64,000 nucleotides of DNA from Klebsiella grimontii (GCF_900200035.1 NZ_FZTC01000015.1:558001-622000), one strand, 5' to 3'. Counted from the stretch's first letter, positions 18,978 through 28,411 are shown. Notes: generated from the letters alone by a model not told the origin. Program-made: numbers and translations.

Positions 18978-19378
18978 CCCTCTTTCGGCAAATACAGGCT
19001 GATCTGCTCCTGCCTACAGCCGTATATCGCCGCCAGCTTTTCGCGGGTGCGCTTTTGCGGGCGGGAGTCGATAGCTTCTAGCTGGGAAACCGCAGACTGG
19101 CTAATTCCGAGCTTATCGGCCACCTCCTGCTGCGACAGGCCGCGTAAAATGCGCCAGGCCGCCTGCAGGCTGACTTTCTCTTTATCCATGATGTCGCAGA
19201 CGCTGTCAGGTAAGGGAATATCGTCGTATTCATCCGATTCGTAGGGGACGTCTTCCCACTCTTCCTCTTTTTCATCATCGTATTCCGCCATTTTCAGACG
19301 CATCTGGAAGTATTCGTTATAGGGGATCACCACATACTGCGGGTTGCCCTCGTCGTCCTTAATTAGTTGCACTGCCAT
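18974..19378 (-). CDS. Type II antitoxin with Xre-type HTH domain
   Basis: A 134-aa protein. The first 25 residues ([20 protein letters not shown]) look like the Phd/type II antitoxin start that is common in HTH antitoxins. The middle is very acidic ([18 protein letters not shown]). Residues from about 90 form an Xre/Cro helix-turn-helix ([21 protein letters not shown]). It follows the toxin gene with a 20-bp overlap, the toxin-first order typical of HigBA-like pairs. The likely role is neutralising the toxin and autorepression. Confidence 0.85.
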   Translation of the reverse strand: MAVQLIKDDEGNPQYVVIPYNEYFQMRLKMAEYDDEKEEEWEDVPYESDEYDDIPLPDSVCDIMDKEKVSLQAAWRILRGLSQQEVADKLGISQSAVSQLEAIDSRPQKRTREKLAAIYGCRQEQISLYLPKEG

Positions 19379-19661
19379 AAGGCGTTGCCTCCTCGTGAAG
19401 ATAGGTTGTTGAGGTTCTTCGTTTTATCGCTACGACATAGCAGCTTTCAGATAGCCCCTCAAACTGTGTGAAGATGATGCGATAATCACCGACACGCAAT
19501 CGATAATGATCTTCGGATCCCGACTGCTTGAGTTTTTTAATGTCCGGAGCCGGCGCATTTTTATCATCCATGGTGCGTAGCTTTTCTTTGATTCTCTCCT
19601 GATAGCGGGAATCTATTGCGGCGAGCTGTTTTTCTGCGCTTTTCGACCAAAAAACGATCAT
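19359..19661 (-). CDS. RelE/ParE-superfamily toxin
   Basis: A 100-aa basic protein of the RelE/ParE/HigB type: IVFWSKSAEKQLAAIDSRYQ at the N-terminus, then LKQSGSEDHYRLRVGDYRII, the usual beta-strand core with conserved arginines. The family includes ribosome-dependent mRNA interferases and gyrase inhibitors, and the sequence does not settle which. I chose ATG 19661 because GGAGG lies 5-6 bp upstream; a GTG at 19673 is in frame but has no such site. E. coli K-12 has nothing at this place between ybdD and ybdH, so it looks acquired. Confidence 0.85.
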   Translation of the reverse strand: MIVFWSKSAEKQLAAIDSRYQERIKEKLRTMDDKNAPAPDIKKLKQSGSEDHYRLRVGDYRIIFTQFEGLSESCYVVAIKRRTSTTYLHEEATPYGSATN

Positions 19662-19688
19662 CCTGACCTCCACTTTAAGTCAAAGCTC

Positions 19689-19720
19689 ATTATAAGTAAA
19701 TAATAAGATTATAAGTAAAT
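19689..19720 (-). promoter_or_regulatory. Direct-repeat operator of the toxin-antitoxin operon
   Basis: The 13-mer ATTATAAGTAAAT occurs at 19689-19701 and again at 19708-19720, with centres 19 bp apart, just upstream of the toxin start. Tandem repeats in an AT-rich promoter suit an autorepressing HTH antitoxin binding two DNA faces about two turns apart. Confidence 0.6.
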
Positions 19721-19841
19721 TTAAATTATCTTATAGGAGACGATAATGCAGATTTTATGCGGAATAAAGACAGAAACATCCGCTTTGCGAGGCGGCTCGA
19801 AAGCGCCTCCGCCGGGCGGCAGAGGCGAATAAAACGGGGGA

Positions 19842-20933
19842 TTAACCGGCGAAACGTTCGACTTTTTCAAACGCGGCGCGCAGGGTTTCGGCGTTCAGTT
19901 CAACCGGCAGAAAATGGATGGACTCTACCGGGCGCAGGGTATGGGTAATCACCTGATCCAGCTGTTCGCGGTTGTTGATATCCACCTCCAGCGCCGCCAG
20001 CGTGGTCGGCAGGTTAAAGCGCTGATACGCCTGCACTAGCTGCGCCAGCACCTCGTCCTGGCCGAGCAGGGCGCTCTGGACCAGAATGCCGTAGGCGACT
20101 TTGGTCCCGTGCAGATACTTCTCGGTCTGCGGCAGTACCGTCAGCCCGTTATGCACCGCGTGCGCGGCGGCGACGCGGGTATAGCGCTCGCCTAATCCCC
20201 CGACCATACCGCCGCCGGCGATAATCGCATCCACCACGTCGCGGAAGGCCTGGGTCAGCTCGCCGCGCTGTTGGTCAGCCAGCGCCGTTTCGCTGCTGTC
20301 CAGCAGCACATCGCGGATCGCCAGCGCGCCGTTGATGCCAAGGCGCACGGTGAGCGGCAGCGTCTCCGGCTGCGGAGCCAGCACCACCGCTTCATACCAT
20401 TTCGCCAGCGTATCGCCGATGCCCGCCAGCAGATATTCCGCCGGCGCGTTAAGAATAATGCGCGGCTCCACCAGCACCAGGAAGTTGGCGTCGTCGAAAA
20501 TCTCAAACTGCAGCGCCTGACCGGCATCGTTATACCACACCGACAGCGGCGTCCACGCCGCGCAGGTGGCGGCGATGGTCGGGATGGCCACCACCGGCAG
20601 GCCGAGGCGGCGGGCCAGCGCCTTGGCGGTATCGAGCAGCGCGCCGCCGCCCACGCCAATCACCACCGACCGATCGTCGCCGGACGTGCGGGCCAGCTCG
20701 CTGACGTCGCTTTCGCTGCAGTGGCCTTTAAATACGATTTTTTTGGCGCCAGCAACGTTAAACGCTGCCGGCAGAAAAGCCTGCGCGCCTGCGATAGCCC
20801 GCTCGCCGTACACCCACACCGCGCGTGAAAGCTGTTCTTCGCTATAAAAATCCTGCAGCCGGGCAAGGCTGCCGGGATGGGAATAGTAGTTGGCGGGGCC
20901 GGGGACCACGCGGATATCGCTGTGACTCATCAA
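19842..20933 (-). CDS. ybdH: 2-oxo acid reductase HcxA/YbdH (iron-type alcohol dehydrogenase fold)
   Basis: A 363-aa glycerol-dehydrogenase-like protein, very similar to E. coli YbdH (HcxA), which reduces 2-oxo acids such as 2-oxobutanoate to hydroxy acids with NADPH. The nucleotide loop GVGGGALLDTAKALARRL is clear. Metal-site residues are suggested in GIGDTLAKWYEA (Asp), AAAHAVHNGL (His) and KYLHGTKVAYG (His). ATG 20933 or 20930 can start the protein. In E. coli it lies directly beside ybdL; here a large block separates them. Confidence 0.9.
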   Translation of the reverse strand: MMSHSDIRVVPGPANYYSHPGSLARLQDFYSEEQLSRAVWVYGERAIAGAQAFLPAAFNVAGAKKIVFKGHCSESDVSELARTSGDDRSVVIGVGGGALLDTAKALARRLGLPVVAIPTIAATCAAWTPLSVWYNDAGQALQFEIFDDANFLVLVEPRIILNAPAEYLLAGIGDTLAKWYEAVVLAPQPETLPLTVRLGINGALAIRDVLLDSSETALADQQRGELTQAFRDVVDAIIAGGGMVGGLGERYTRVAAAHAVHNGLTVLPQTEKYLHGTKVAYGILVQSALLGQDEVLAQLVQAYQRFNLPTTLAALEVDINNREQLDQVITHTLRPVESIHFLPVELNAETLRAAFEKVERFAG

Positions 20934-21090
20934 TGCTGTCCTTGTGCTGTTTCGCTAACCCGATGTTATGTCTGGACATCCGGATGGCTAATATTATTTC
21001 GCTTTAACTTATGCCTTTTATGCATTTGTCAGTCAAGGGCGGCTATGAAAAATTCGTTAAATCAGAACATTAATCGACAGGGTGCAGGGG
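20934..21090. promoter_or_regulatory. Divergent ybdH/sugar-importer promoter region, possible MetJ boxes
   Basis: Between ybdH and the importer operon, three adjoining 8-mers at 20966-20989 (TTATGTCT, GGACATCC, GGATGGCT) each match the MetJ consensus AGACGTCT at 5 of 8 positions. They form the palindromes ATGTCTGGACAT and ATCCGGAT. This is suggestive only. The rest is AT-rich promoter-like sequence. Confidence 0.35.
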
Positions 21091-22593
21091 ATGACCGGCA
21101 ATCGCCTTGAGATGCAAAATATTAGCCTGGCCTTTTCCGGCTTTCGGGCGCTGAGCAACGTGTCTTTTACCCTGAAGGGGGGCTCGGTGCACGCGCTCAC
21201 CGGCGCCAACGGCGCGGGTAAGTCAACGCTCATGGCGGTGCTGTGCGGCACGCACGCCCATTACGAAGGCGAAGTGGTGATTAACAATCAGCCGGTCAGC
21301 ATTCGCTCGCCGCGCGACGCCAAACAGCTGGGGATTCACCTGGTGCAGCAGGAGGTTGACGTCGCGCTGGTCCCGGGCCTGAGCATCGCGGAAAACATCA
21401 TGCTCGACAGGCTGGCTGAACCGGGGCTGGCTTTTCGCTGGGGACGGCTGCGCCAGCTGGCGCGCGAGGCCCTGGCCCAGCTTGACGTCAGCCTCGACGT
21501 ACGTCGCTCCATCGACGGCTGCACGTTGGCGGAAAAACAGCAAATTCTGCTGGCCCGCGCGCTGTCGCATCACTGCCGCTTTCTTATCCTTGATGAACCG
21601 ACCGCGCCGCTGGATCAACACGAAAGCGAGCGCCTGTTTGCGGTGGTGCGCCGCCTGCAGCTTCAGGGCATAGGCATCGTGTTTATCTCGCACCGCATTC
21701 ATGAATTAAACGCGGTTTGCGACACCCTGACGGTGCTGCGCGACGGTCGTCTGATTGAGAGCGGGCCGATGGCCGATCTGAGCGGCGAGCAGATTGTCGA
21801 AAAGATGCTCGGCCATGAGCTGAGCGATATCTTCCCGCCGAAGCGGCCGCCGCATAGCGATGAGGTGCTGTTACAGGTTGAAGGGCTGCACGACGAGGGG
21901 CTGCTGCAGGATATCTCGCTGCGCCTGCGCAAGGGGGAGATTCTGGGGATCGCCGGGCTGGCGGGCGCCGGCAAAACCGAGCTGTGCAAGGCGCTGTTTG
22001 GCGCCAGCAAAAGCCGGTTGACGCGCGGCGAGCTGAACAGCCAGCCGTGGCGACCGCGCGACCCGGCGGATTCGGTGGCGCGCGGTCTGGCGCTGGTGCC
22101 GGAAGAGCGACGCAAGGAGGGTATTTTTATCGAAGAGCCGGTGGCGATGAACCTGGCGGTTAGCGCCGACAACAGCTTCTCTCGCTGGAGCCTGTTTGGC
22201 CATCGTCAGGCCTGGCGGTGGGCGGAAGAAGTGATCGCCCGGGTGGGGATACGGACATCGGGTCCGGCGCAAACCTTGCGCCGTCTCTCCGGCGGCAATC
22301 AGCAAAAGGTGGCGATTGGCAAATGGCTGCGCGGCAACGCCAATGTCCTGATTTTCGATGAGCCGACCAAAGGGGTCGATGTCAAAGCCAAAACGGATCT
22401 TTTCAACGTGATTGACGGCCTGGCGCGGGAAGGTAAAGGGGTGATTTACGCCTCGGGCGAATTCTCCGAGCTGGTCGGGCTGTGCGATCGCATCTGCGTG
22501 CTGTGGGACGGGCGCATCGTGGCGGAAATTCCGGGCGCAGAGGCCCGGGAAGAGAACATTCTTTATTACTCCACCGGAGGAGCAGCAGCGTGA
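21091..22593 (+). CDS. Sugar-type ABC importer, duplicated ATP-binding protein
   Basis: A 500-aa protein with two fused ABC domains, as in RbsA, MglA or XylG. The first has Walker A GANGAGKST, a poorly conserved signature (CTLAEKQQILLARAL) and Walker B FLILDEPTAPLD. The second has GLAGAGKTE, the signature LSGGNQQKVAIGKWL and VLIFDEPTKGVD. AGGG at 21079-21082 favours ATG 21091 over a GTG at 21082. It begins an operon with a permease, a binding protein and an LVIVD-repeat protein. The substrate is not identifiable; proximity to mtnK makes methylthioribose or a related pentose possible. Confidence 0.9.
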   Translation: MTGNRLEMQNISLAFSGFRALSNVSFTLKGGSVHALTGANGAGKSTLMAVLCGTHAHYEGEVVINNQPVSIRSPRDAKQLGIHLVQQEVDVALVPGLSIAENIMLDRLAEPGLAFRWGRLRQLAREALAQLDVSLDVRRSIDGCTLAEKQQILLARALSHHCRFLILDEPTAPLDQHESERLFAVVRRLQLQGIGIVFISHRIHELNAVCDTLTVLRDGRLIESGPMADLSGEQIVEKMLGHELSDIFPPKRPPHSDEVLLQVEGLHDEGLLQDISLRLRKGEILGIAGLAGAGKTELCKALFGASKSRLTRGELNSQPWRPRDPADSVARGLALVPEERRKEGIFIEEPVAMNLAVSADNSFSRWSLFGHRQAWRWAEEVIARVGIRTSGPAQTLRRLSGGNQQKVAIGKWLRGNANVLIFDEPTKGVDVKAKTDLFNVIDGLAREGKGVIYASGEFSELVGLCDRICVLWDGRIVAEIPGAEAREENILYYSTGGAAA

Positions 22594-23588
22594 GTAAAGC
22601 CCTGGCAGTGAACGCGACGGTATCGGGCCGTCAGCGATTTTTCGATTTTCTCTACAAATGGGGCATGTTGCTGACCGTCGTCCTGCTGATCGCCGTTTTT
22701 GGCCTCGCGTCGGACAACTTCCTCGACCCGTTTAACATCATCAACATCCTGCGCTCCATCGCCATCGTGACGGTGATCGCCATCGGCGTGTCGATATCGC
22801 TGACCATCGGCGGCTTCGATTTGTCCGTAGGCTCCACCGCCTCGCTGGCCAATGCGCTGGTGATTTCGCTGTTTGTCTGGCACGGCTTCGGCACCACCGA
22901 GGCGATTGTTGTCACCCTGGCGCTCTGTACCTTAGTGGGGCTATTTAACGCGTTTCTTATCGTGATCCTGCGTATTCCCGACATGCTGGCGACGCTTGCC
23001 AGCCTGTTCGTGATTCAGGGCGTGGCGATGACCTACAGCTACGGCGGGTCAATTACCGAAAATATGGTGCTGCCGAGCGGCGATATGGCGGAAGGCGCGA
23101 TCCCGGCGGCGTTCGGTTCGCTGGGGCAGGTGCCGACGATAGTGATCATTATGCTGGTGGTGACCGTTATCGCTCAGCTGGCGCTCTCTTTTACCACCCA
23201 CGGGCGGCGGATGTACGCCATCGGCGGCAACCCGGAAGCGGCGCGCCTCTCCGGCCTGCGGATCACCCGTTATAAGGTGGCGGCATACGTGATCGCCTCC
23301 CTGCTGGCGGGGCTCGGCGGCATTTTGCTGGCTTCGCGTATCGGCTCGTCGCAGGTGAACGCCGGCGGCGGCTACCTGATGGATGCGGTGGCGGCGGCGT
23401 GGATTGGCTTCTCGCTGGCCGGTTCAGGTAAACCGAACGCGCTCGGTACGCTAGTGGGGGCGGTGATCCTGGGCGTGCTCTCCAACGGCCTGGTGATGCT
23501 CTCGGTGCCGTACTACGCAATGGACATTATTAAAGGGCTGGTGCTGGCTGGCGCGCTCGCACTGACCTATTTTCAGCGCCGCACCTAA
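22590..23588 (+). CDS. Sugar-type ABC importer permease
   Basis: A 332-aa RbsC/YtfT-like permease with 8-10 hydrophobic segments. The family signatures are SIGGFDLSVGS-like (TIGGFDLSVGSTASLANAL) near residue 75 and AIGGNPEAARLSGL in the cytoplasmic loop. The GTG start at 22590 overlaps the preceding stop (GTGA), with GGAGGA 8 bp upstream. One permease is present, presumably a homodimer. Confidence 0.9.
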   Translation: MSKALAVNATVSGRQRFFDFLYKWGMLLTVVLLIAVFGLASDNFLDPFNIINILRSIAIVTVIAIGVSISLTIGGFDLSVGSTASLANALVISLFVWHGFGTTEAIVVTLALCTLVGLFNAFLIVILRIPDMLATLASLFVIQGVAMTYSYGGSITENMVLPSGDMAEGAIPAAFGSLGQVPTIVIIMLVVTVIAQLALSFTTHGRRMYAIGGNPEAARLSGLRITRYKVAAYVIASLLAGLGGILLASRIGSSQVNAGGGYLMDAVAAAWIGFSLAGSGKPNALGTLVGAVILGVLSNGLVMLSVPYYAMDIIKGLVLAGALALTYFQRRT

Positions 23589-23608
23589 TATTTTACAGGG
23601 TAAACACT

Positions 23609-24673
23609 ATGAAAAAGATAACGTTTTCACTCATCGCACTGGGGTTGTTCAACGCTGCGGCGGCCTTTGCTGAAACCCCGACGCCGCTTCCGGCGGCGAT
23701 TGCCGAACATAGCGGGCCGATTCGCATCGCGGTGATCCGCAATCTGGGCTCCGACGATAACACCACCCAGTTTGTCTCCGGGGCGATCCAGGAGGGGAAA
23801 AAGCTTGGGTTTAAAATCAGCACCTTCCTCAGCAACGGTGATGACGCCAAATTCCAGGACTTCGTTAACCAGGCGATTAGCCAGAAATACGACGGCATTA
23901 TTCTTTCTCAGGGACGCGACCCCTACGCCACCGCGCTGGTGAAAAAAGCGGTGGACGCCGGGATCAAAGTATCGGTCTTCGATACCGCGGTAAACGGCGA
24001 GATCCCGGGCGTTACCGTTACCCAGCAGGATGACGCTTCGCTGACCGAACTCTCCTTTGGCCAACTGGTAAAAGATTTCAACGGCAAAGCCAATATCGTC
24101 AAACTGTGGGTCGCGGGTTTCCCGCCGATGGAGCGCCGCCAGGCGGCCTACCAGACGCTGCTTAAACAAAATCCCGGCATCAAAGAGCTGGAATCCATCG
24201 GCGCGGTCTCTTCCGACGTGCAGGGCGATACCGCCAACAAGGTCGGCGCGATCCTGGCGAAATATCCGAAAGGCAAAATTGATGCTATCTGGGGAACCTG
24301 GGACGCCTTCAGCCAGGGCGCGTATAAAGCGTTGAAAGAGAACGGCCGCACCGAGATCAAACTCTACAGCATCGATATTTCCAACCAGGATCTGCAGCTG
24401 ATGCGCGAATCCGGCAGCCCGTGGAAGGTGAGCGTGGCGGTGGATCCAAAGCTTATCGGCGCCACCAACGTGCGCCTGATCGCCAATAAGATTGCCGGGG
24501 AACCGACGCCTGCGACCTACGACTTTAAAGCGGCGGCGATCCCGCAGGCGCTGCTGGCGGCGCAGCCGGGGGCGGTGAACGTCGCCTCGCTGGGTAAAAT
24601 TATCCCGGGCTGGGGCCAGACCGAAGACTTTATCGCCCCGTGGTTCGCTACCCTGGAAGCGAAAAACAAATGA
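23609..24673 (+). CDS. Periplasmic sugar-binding protein of the first importer
   Basis: A 354-aa RbsB-like (peripla_BP_4) protein with a signal peptide (MKKITFSLIALGLFNAAAAF, cleavage near FA-ET). Binding-fold segments IRIAVIRNLGSDDNTTQF, DGIILSQGRDPYATALVKKA and VDAGIKVSVFDTAV are visible. It follows the permease by 20 bp with AGGG upstream. Its last codons overlap the next gene (ATGA). Confidence 0.9.
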   Translation: MKKITFSLIALGLFNAAAAFAETPTPLPAAIAEHSGPIRIAVIRNLGSDDNTTQFVSGAIQEGKKLGFKISTFLSNGDDAKFQDFVNQAISQKYDGIILSQGRDPYATALVKKAVDAGIKVSVFDTAVNGEIPGVTVTQQDDASLTELSFGQLVKDFNGKANIVKLWVAGFPPMERRQAAYQTLLKQNPGIKELESIGAVSSDVQGDTANKVGAILAKYPKGKIDAIWGTWDAFSQGAYKALKENGRTEIKLYSIDISNQDLQLMRESGSPWKVSVAVDPKLIGATNVRLIANKIAGEPTPATYDFKAAAIPQALLAAQPGAVNVASLGKIIPGWGQTEDFIAPWFATLEAKNK

Positions 24674-25911
24674 GTGTTTTGCCCACACCAGAATACAGCC
24701 GCAATATGCGGCTGATTGGGCATAGCGATCAGGGGGGACGCCCGGACGGCGTCCAGCTGATGGTCCATCGTGGTTTTGCCTATATCGGCCATATGGTCTC
24801 ACAGGGCTTTTCCGTGGTGGACGTGCGCGACCCGAAAAATCCGCGAACGGTCAATTACATCGCCGCGCCGCCCGGTACCTGGAACGTTCATTTACAGGCG
24901 CACGACGATCTGCTGCTGGTGATCAACGCCCGGGATCTGTTCGCCGATGCCCGCTTTGCCGACGAAAAGGTTTACTACACCCGTTCGGTGGGCGAGACGG
25001 TCAGCGACGTGCAGGATAAGGGCTGGAGCGCCGGGCTGCGGATTTTTGATATTTCGGTTGCGGATAAACCGCGTGAAATCAGCTTCCTGTCGCTTAACGG
25101 CATCGGCATTCACCGCATCTGGTACGTCGGCGGACGCTGGGCCTACGTTTCCGCGCTGATCGACGGCTTTAGCGACTATATTTTCCTGACTATCGACCTG
25201 GCCGACCCGCGTAAGCCGGAAGTCGCCGGGCGCTGGTGGCTGCCGGGAATGAACCAGGCGACGGGGGAAACGCCGCAGTGGCCGGAAGGTAAGCGCTATG
25301 CGCTGCATCATGCGATTATCGCCGGCGACACCGCCTACGGTAGCTGGCGCGACGGCGGCCTGACGCTGCTCGATGTGCAGGACCGCGCGCAGCCGAAGCT
25401 GATTAGCCACCGTAACTGGAGTCCGCCGTTTGGCGGCGGTACCCACACCGCGCTGCCGCTTCCGGACCGGGAGCTGCTGGTGGTGCTCGATGAGGCGGTA
25501 TTGGATAACCAGCAGGACGGCGACAAGCTGATCTGGCTGTTTGACATTCGCGAACCGACGAATCCGGTGAGTATCGCCACTTTCCCGCAGCCGGATGAAG
25601 CTGACTACGTGGCGAAAGGGGCGCACTTTGGCCCGCATAACCTGCATGAGAATCGCCCCGGCAGCTTTGTCAGCTCAACGCTGATTTTCGCCACTTATCA
25701 GAACGCGGGCGTTCGCGCTTACGATATCTCCAACCCTTATCGACCGGTGGAAACCGGGGCGCTGGTGCCCGCCGCGCCGGCGAAGATGATGGATACCCGG
25801 CCCGGTCGTCCGCGGGTGATCCAGTCCTGCGACGTGTTCGTTGACGCGCAGGGCATAATCTACAGCACCGACTATAACGGCGGGCTGTCGGTGATTGAGT
25901 ATCTGGGGTAG
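24670..25911 (+). CDS. LVIVD-repeat (beta-propeller-like) cytoplasmic protein
   Basis: A 413-aa protein of the LVIVD-repeat family. Repeated units of the type GFSVVDVRDPKNPRTV, GLRIFDISVADKPREI, FLTIDLADPRKPEV, GLTLLDVQDRAQPKLI and GVRAYDISNPYRPVE suggest a seven-bladed propeller. There is no signal peptide. The ATG at 24670 overlaps the binding-protein stop by 4 bp, so it is co-translated with the importer. Conserved histidines (HNLHENRPG, HRIWYVGG) could bind metal or catalyse, but no function is assigned. It may act on the imported substrate. Confidence 0.8.
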   Translation: MSVLPTPEYSRNMRLIGHSDQGGRPDGVQLMVHRGFAYIGHMVSQGFSVVDVRDPKNPRTVNYIAAPPGTWNVHLQAHDDLLLVINARDLFADARFADEKVYYTRSVGETVSDVQDKGWSAGLRIFDISVADKPREISFLSLNGIGIHRIWYVGGRWAYVSALIDGFSDYIFLTIDLADPRKPEVAGRWWLPGMNQATGETPQWPEGKRYALHHAIIAGDTAYGSWRDGGLTLLDVQDRAQPKLISHRNWSPPFGGGTHTALPLPDRELLVVLDEAVLDNQQDGDKLIWLFDIREPTNPVSIATFPQPDEADYVAKGAHFGPHNLHENRPGSFVSSTLIFATYQNAGVRAYDISNPYRPVETGALVPAAPAKMMDTRPGRPRVIQSCDVFVDAQGIIYSTDYNGGLSVIEYLG

Positions 25912-25928
25912 GGGATGGTGGGTTGTTG

Positions 25929-26024
25929 CTTCCCGGCTCGCGGCGTAAACGCCTTAGCCGGGCTACCGGATCACAGACGGTGGTGAACCCGTAGCCCGGC
26001 TAAGCGCAGCGCGAGCCGGGAACG
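25929..26024. repeat. REP/BIME-type repeat pair between the LVIVD gene and mtnK
   Basis: TTCCCGGCTCGCGGCGTAAA...CCTTAGCCGGGCTACCGG followed by GTAGCCCGGCTAAGCGCAGC...GAGCCGGGAA, in opposite orientation, between convergent genes. The second unit is nearly identical to that at 5935-5963. Confidence 0.8.
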
Positions 26025-26038
26025 ACAGGATAGAGAAT

Positions 26039-27238
26039 TCAACCGTACTGACGAATTCGCGCAATCAGTTCTTCGACATTATCGAGACGGTCGGCAATAA
26101 GAATAAGCGCTTTACCCAGCGTGATGGCGTGGCGCAGGCATTCATGGCGCATGGCTTCGTCCTGGATAGTATCGATATCCGCCACGTGCGACAGTCCGAC
26201 GCTGCGGCGAATCAGCTCGGTGCCGCAGAAGCCCACCGCGTCGGCCCAGACTTTCTTCAGGAACGCGGAGGCATAGCCGGGCCAGGCCAGCGCGGCATCG
26301 CGGGATTTCTCCGCCGCCAGCGCCTGAAAACGCTCGGCGAAGGTGGTCCAGAACTGCTGGATATCGCTGAGGCGCTGTTCGCGAGCGGCGGCGGCATCGC
26401 GAATCCCCAGATGGCCTGGCAGACCGCAGTAGTTGAGCAGCAGGTTGCCGATGGCGGTACCGATATCGAAGCCTATCGGGCCGAAAAAGCCGAACTCGGC
26501 GTCGATGGCCTTAAAGCTGCCCTCGGCGACGAAAATCGAGCCGCTGTGGATATCGCCATGCAGCAGCGCTTCGGCATGGGAGAAGAAGCGGTGCTTGAGC
26601 GCGGCCACCGCCAGCTTCAGCTGCGTATCGTCGCGCAGGGCGGCGACGTCGGCCTCCAGCGCGGCTGGATAGCTGTTGCGCTCGTGAACCTGATACGGGT
26701 CGTTAAAGAACAGGTCCTCGGTGATTTCGCACATCTCGGGGTTAATAAACTGCGCCACCTGGGCCTTTTTCTCGTGAGGATGCAGATAAAAGTCGCTGGT
26801 GTGGAACAGCGCCTGGGCCAGGTATTCCCCCAGTTGGCCGGCGGCGCGCGGGTAATAAACGTTGTTAATCAGCTCGCCGCGCCAGATGCGGTGATCGGAG
26901 AGGTCTTCCATCACCATTACCGCCAGCTCGGGGTCGAAATGCACAATCTGCACCGTATGCTGCGGGCAGTGCTGATAGTGAGCCACCAGGGTTTGCGCCT
27001 CAAGGCGCGCGCGGTCAAGGGTCAGCGGCCAGGATTCACCCACGCAGCGCACGTAGGGCAGCGCCTGCTTGACGATGATCCGGCTCACGCCCTCGGTATC
27101 GAAAATTTTAAATACCAGGTTGAGGTTACCATCGCCCACTTCCTGCGCGGACACCAGTTCTGACGGGTTTTCGATACCGCCAAATTGTTGGGCGTAAGCC
27201 ACCGCATCGCTGGCCGTGAAAGTATGGTATTGCGACAT
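26039..27238 (-). CDS. mtnK: 5-methylthioribose kinase MtnK
   Basis: A 399-aa kinase that phosphorylates 5-methylthioribose at C1, the entry of methionine salvage. The protein-kinase-like fold shows [11 protein letters not shown] (loop), [12 protein letters not shown] (catalytic loop) and [13 protein letters not shown] (metal site). It closely matches Klebsiella MtnK from memory. I chose ATG 27238 (MSQYHTF) because it gives the family length; the open frame extends 29 codons further through the promoter. It is divergent from mtnA, with a MetJ box between. Confidence 0.95.
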   Translation of the reverse strand: MSQYHTFTASDAVAYAQQFGGIENPSELVSAQEVGDGNLNLVFKIFDTEGVSRIIVKQALPYVRCVGESWPLTLDRARLEAQTLVAHYQHCPQHTVQIVHFDPELAVMVMEDLSDHRIWRGELINNVYYPRAAGQLGEYLAQALFHTSDFYLHPHEKKAQVAQFINPEMCEITEDLFFNDPYQVHERNSYPAALEADVAALRDDTQLKLAVAALKHRFFSHAEALLHGDIHSGSIFVAEGSFKAIDAEFGFFGPIGFDIGTAIGNLLLNYCGLPGHLGIRDAAAAREQRLSDIQQFWTTFAERFQALAAEKSRDAALAWPGYASAFLKKVWADAVGFCGTELIRRSVGLSHVADIDTIQDEAMRHECLRHAITLGKALILIADRLDNVEELIARIRQYG

Positions 27239-27340
27239 TGCCTCGATCCTCAAAATTCTGATTAAGCCGTTCAGACGTCTATACTTCTGGATTCCATCCT
27301 GACACAATGTGATACAACAACGCAACAGGGATTTAACTAA
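27239..27340. promoter_or_regulatory. Divergent mtnK/mtnA promoter with MetJ box
   Basis: AGACGTCT, the exact MetJ consensus 8-mer, lies at 27273-27280, followed at once by ATACTTCT (27281-27288), a 5-of-8 repeat. MetJ binds tandem 8-bp boxes, so methionine (SAM) repression of both genes is likely. A similar array precedes mtnC/mtnE. Confidence 0.75.
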
Positions 27341-28369
27341 ATGCAGACACTACAGACCACCAGCCTGCGGGTAAGCGAAAATCAGCTCTTTATTCTTGAC
27401 CAGCAGGCCTTACCGCAGGAAAAACGCTGGCTGGCGGCGGATAACGTGGCGCTGCTGGTGGAGCATATTCACGCCCTGCGGGTGCGCGGCGCGCCGCTGA
27501 TTGGCCTGTCGGCGAGCCTGCTGCTGGCGCTGCTGGCGCAGCGTGGTCTGACCCGCGATGAGCTGTCTCAGGCGCTGGAAACGCTGCGCGCCGCGCGGCC
27601 GACGGCGGTAAACCTGATGAATAATCTGGACCGCATGAAGCTAGCGCTGGCGGAGGAGCGCTATCCGCAGGCGCTGGAAGCGGAGGCGCTGCGCCTGATC
27701 GCAGAAGATAAACAGCTTTGCGCCAGCATCGCCGAGGCGGGCAGCGCGCTGGTGACGCCGGGCAGCCGCCTGTTGACCCACTGCAATACCGGCGGTCTGG
27801 CGACGGCGGGCGTCGGCACCGCGCTGGGGGTGATTGCGCTGGCGCATCAGCAGGGAAACGTGGCCAACGTCTGGGTGGATGAAACGCGCCCGCTGTTACA
27901 GGGCGGACGTTTGACCGCCTGGGAGCTGGGTGAGCTGGGCGTGCCGTACCGGCTGATTACCGATTCGATGGCCGCCAGCCTGATGGCGCAGGGCCAGGTC
28001 GACGCGGTTTGGGTGGGCGCTGACCGTATTGCCGCCAACGGCGACGTAGCGAATAAAATCGGCACCTATTCGCTGGCGGTGCTGGCGAAGTATCATCAGA
28101 TCCCGTTTTACGTGGCCGCGCCGCAGACCACCCTGGACCGCCATTGCCCGAACGGCGCGGCGATTCCGATTGAGCAGCGGGCGGCCGCCGAAGTGACCGG
28201 CGTCGCCGGCAGCTTTGGCGCGGTACAGTGGGCGCCGAAAGAGGCCGCGGTTTACAATCCCGCGTTCGACGTCACGCCCGCATCGTTAATCAGCGGCTGG
28301 GTGCTGGATAGCGGCGTGGTGACCCCGGAGCAGGTCGCCGCCGGGGCGTTCAAACCAGAAAAGGCCTGA
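27341..28369 (+). CDS. mtnA: Methylthioribose-1-phosphate isomerase MtnA
   Basis: A 342-aa aldose-ketose isomerase related to eIF2B subunits that makes methylthioribulose-1-phosphate. Family motifs are RVRGAPLIG near residue 48, [13 protein letters not shown] with the catalytic Cys148, and [20 protein letters not shown] with Asp228. AGGG before the ATG at 27341. It is transcribed away from mtnK from a shared control region. Confidence 0.95.
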   Translation: MQTLQTTSLRVSENQLFILDQQALPQEKRWLAADNVALLVEHIHALRVRGAPLIGLSASLLLALLAQRGLTRDELSQALETLRAARPTAVNLMNNLDRMKLALAEERYPQALEAEALRLIAEDKQLCASIAEAGSALVTPGSRLLTHCNTGGLATAGVGTALGVIALAHQQGNVANVWVDETRPLLQGGRLTAWELGELGVPYRLITDSMAASLMAQGQVDAVWVGADRIAANGDVANKIGTYSLAVLAKYHQIPFYVAAPQTTLDRHCPNGAAIPIEQRAAAEVTGVAGSFGAVQWAPKEAAVYNPAFDVTPASLISGWVLDSGVVTPEQVAAGAFKPEKA

Positions 28370-28381
28370 ACCTGAGCGAAA

Positions 28382-28411
28382 AAGGCGAAGCGATATCCCT
28401 CGCTTCGCCTT
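28382..28411. terminator. Bidirectional terminator between mtnA and the phytase gene
   Basis: A perfect 12-bp stem, AAGGCGAAGCGA / TCGCTTCGCCTT, with a 6-base loop. Read on the minus strand it is followed by further Ts (CTTTTTCGCT), serving the phytase operon. Read rightward the T-run is short. Confidence 0.75.

Noticed and set aside
26129-27163. Plus-strand frame of about 344 codons opposite mtnK
   Set aside because: Overlaps an unmistakable MtnK and shows no protein family motif.
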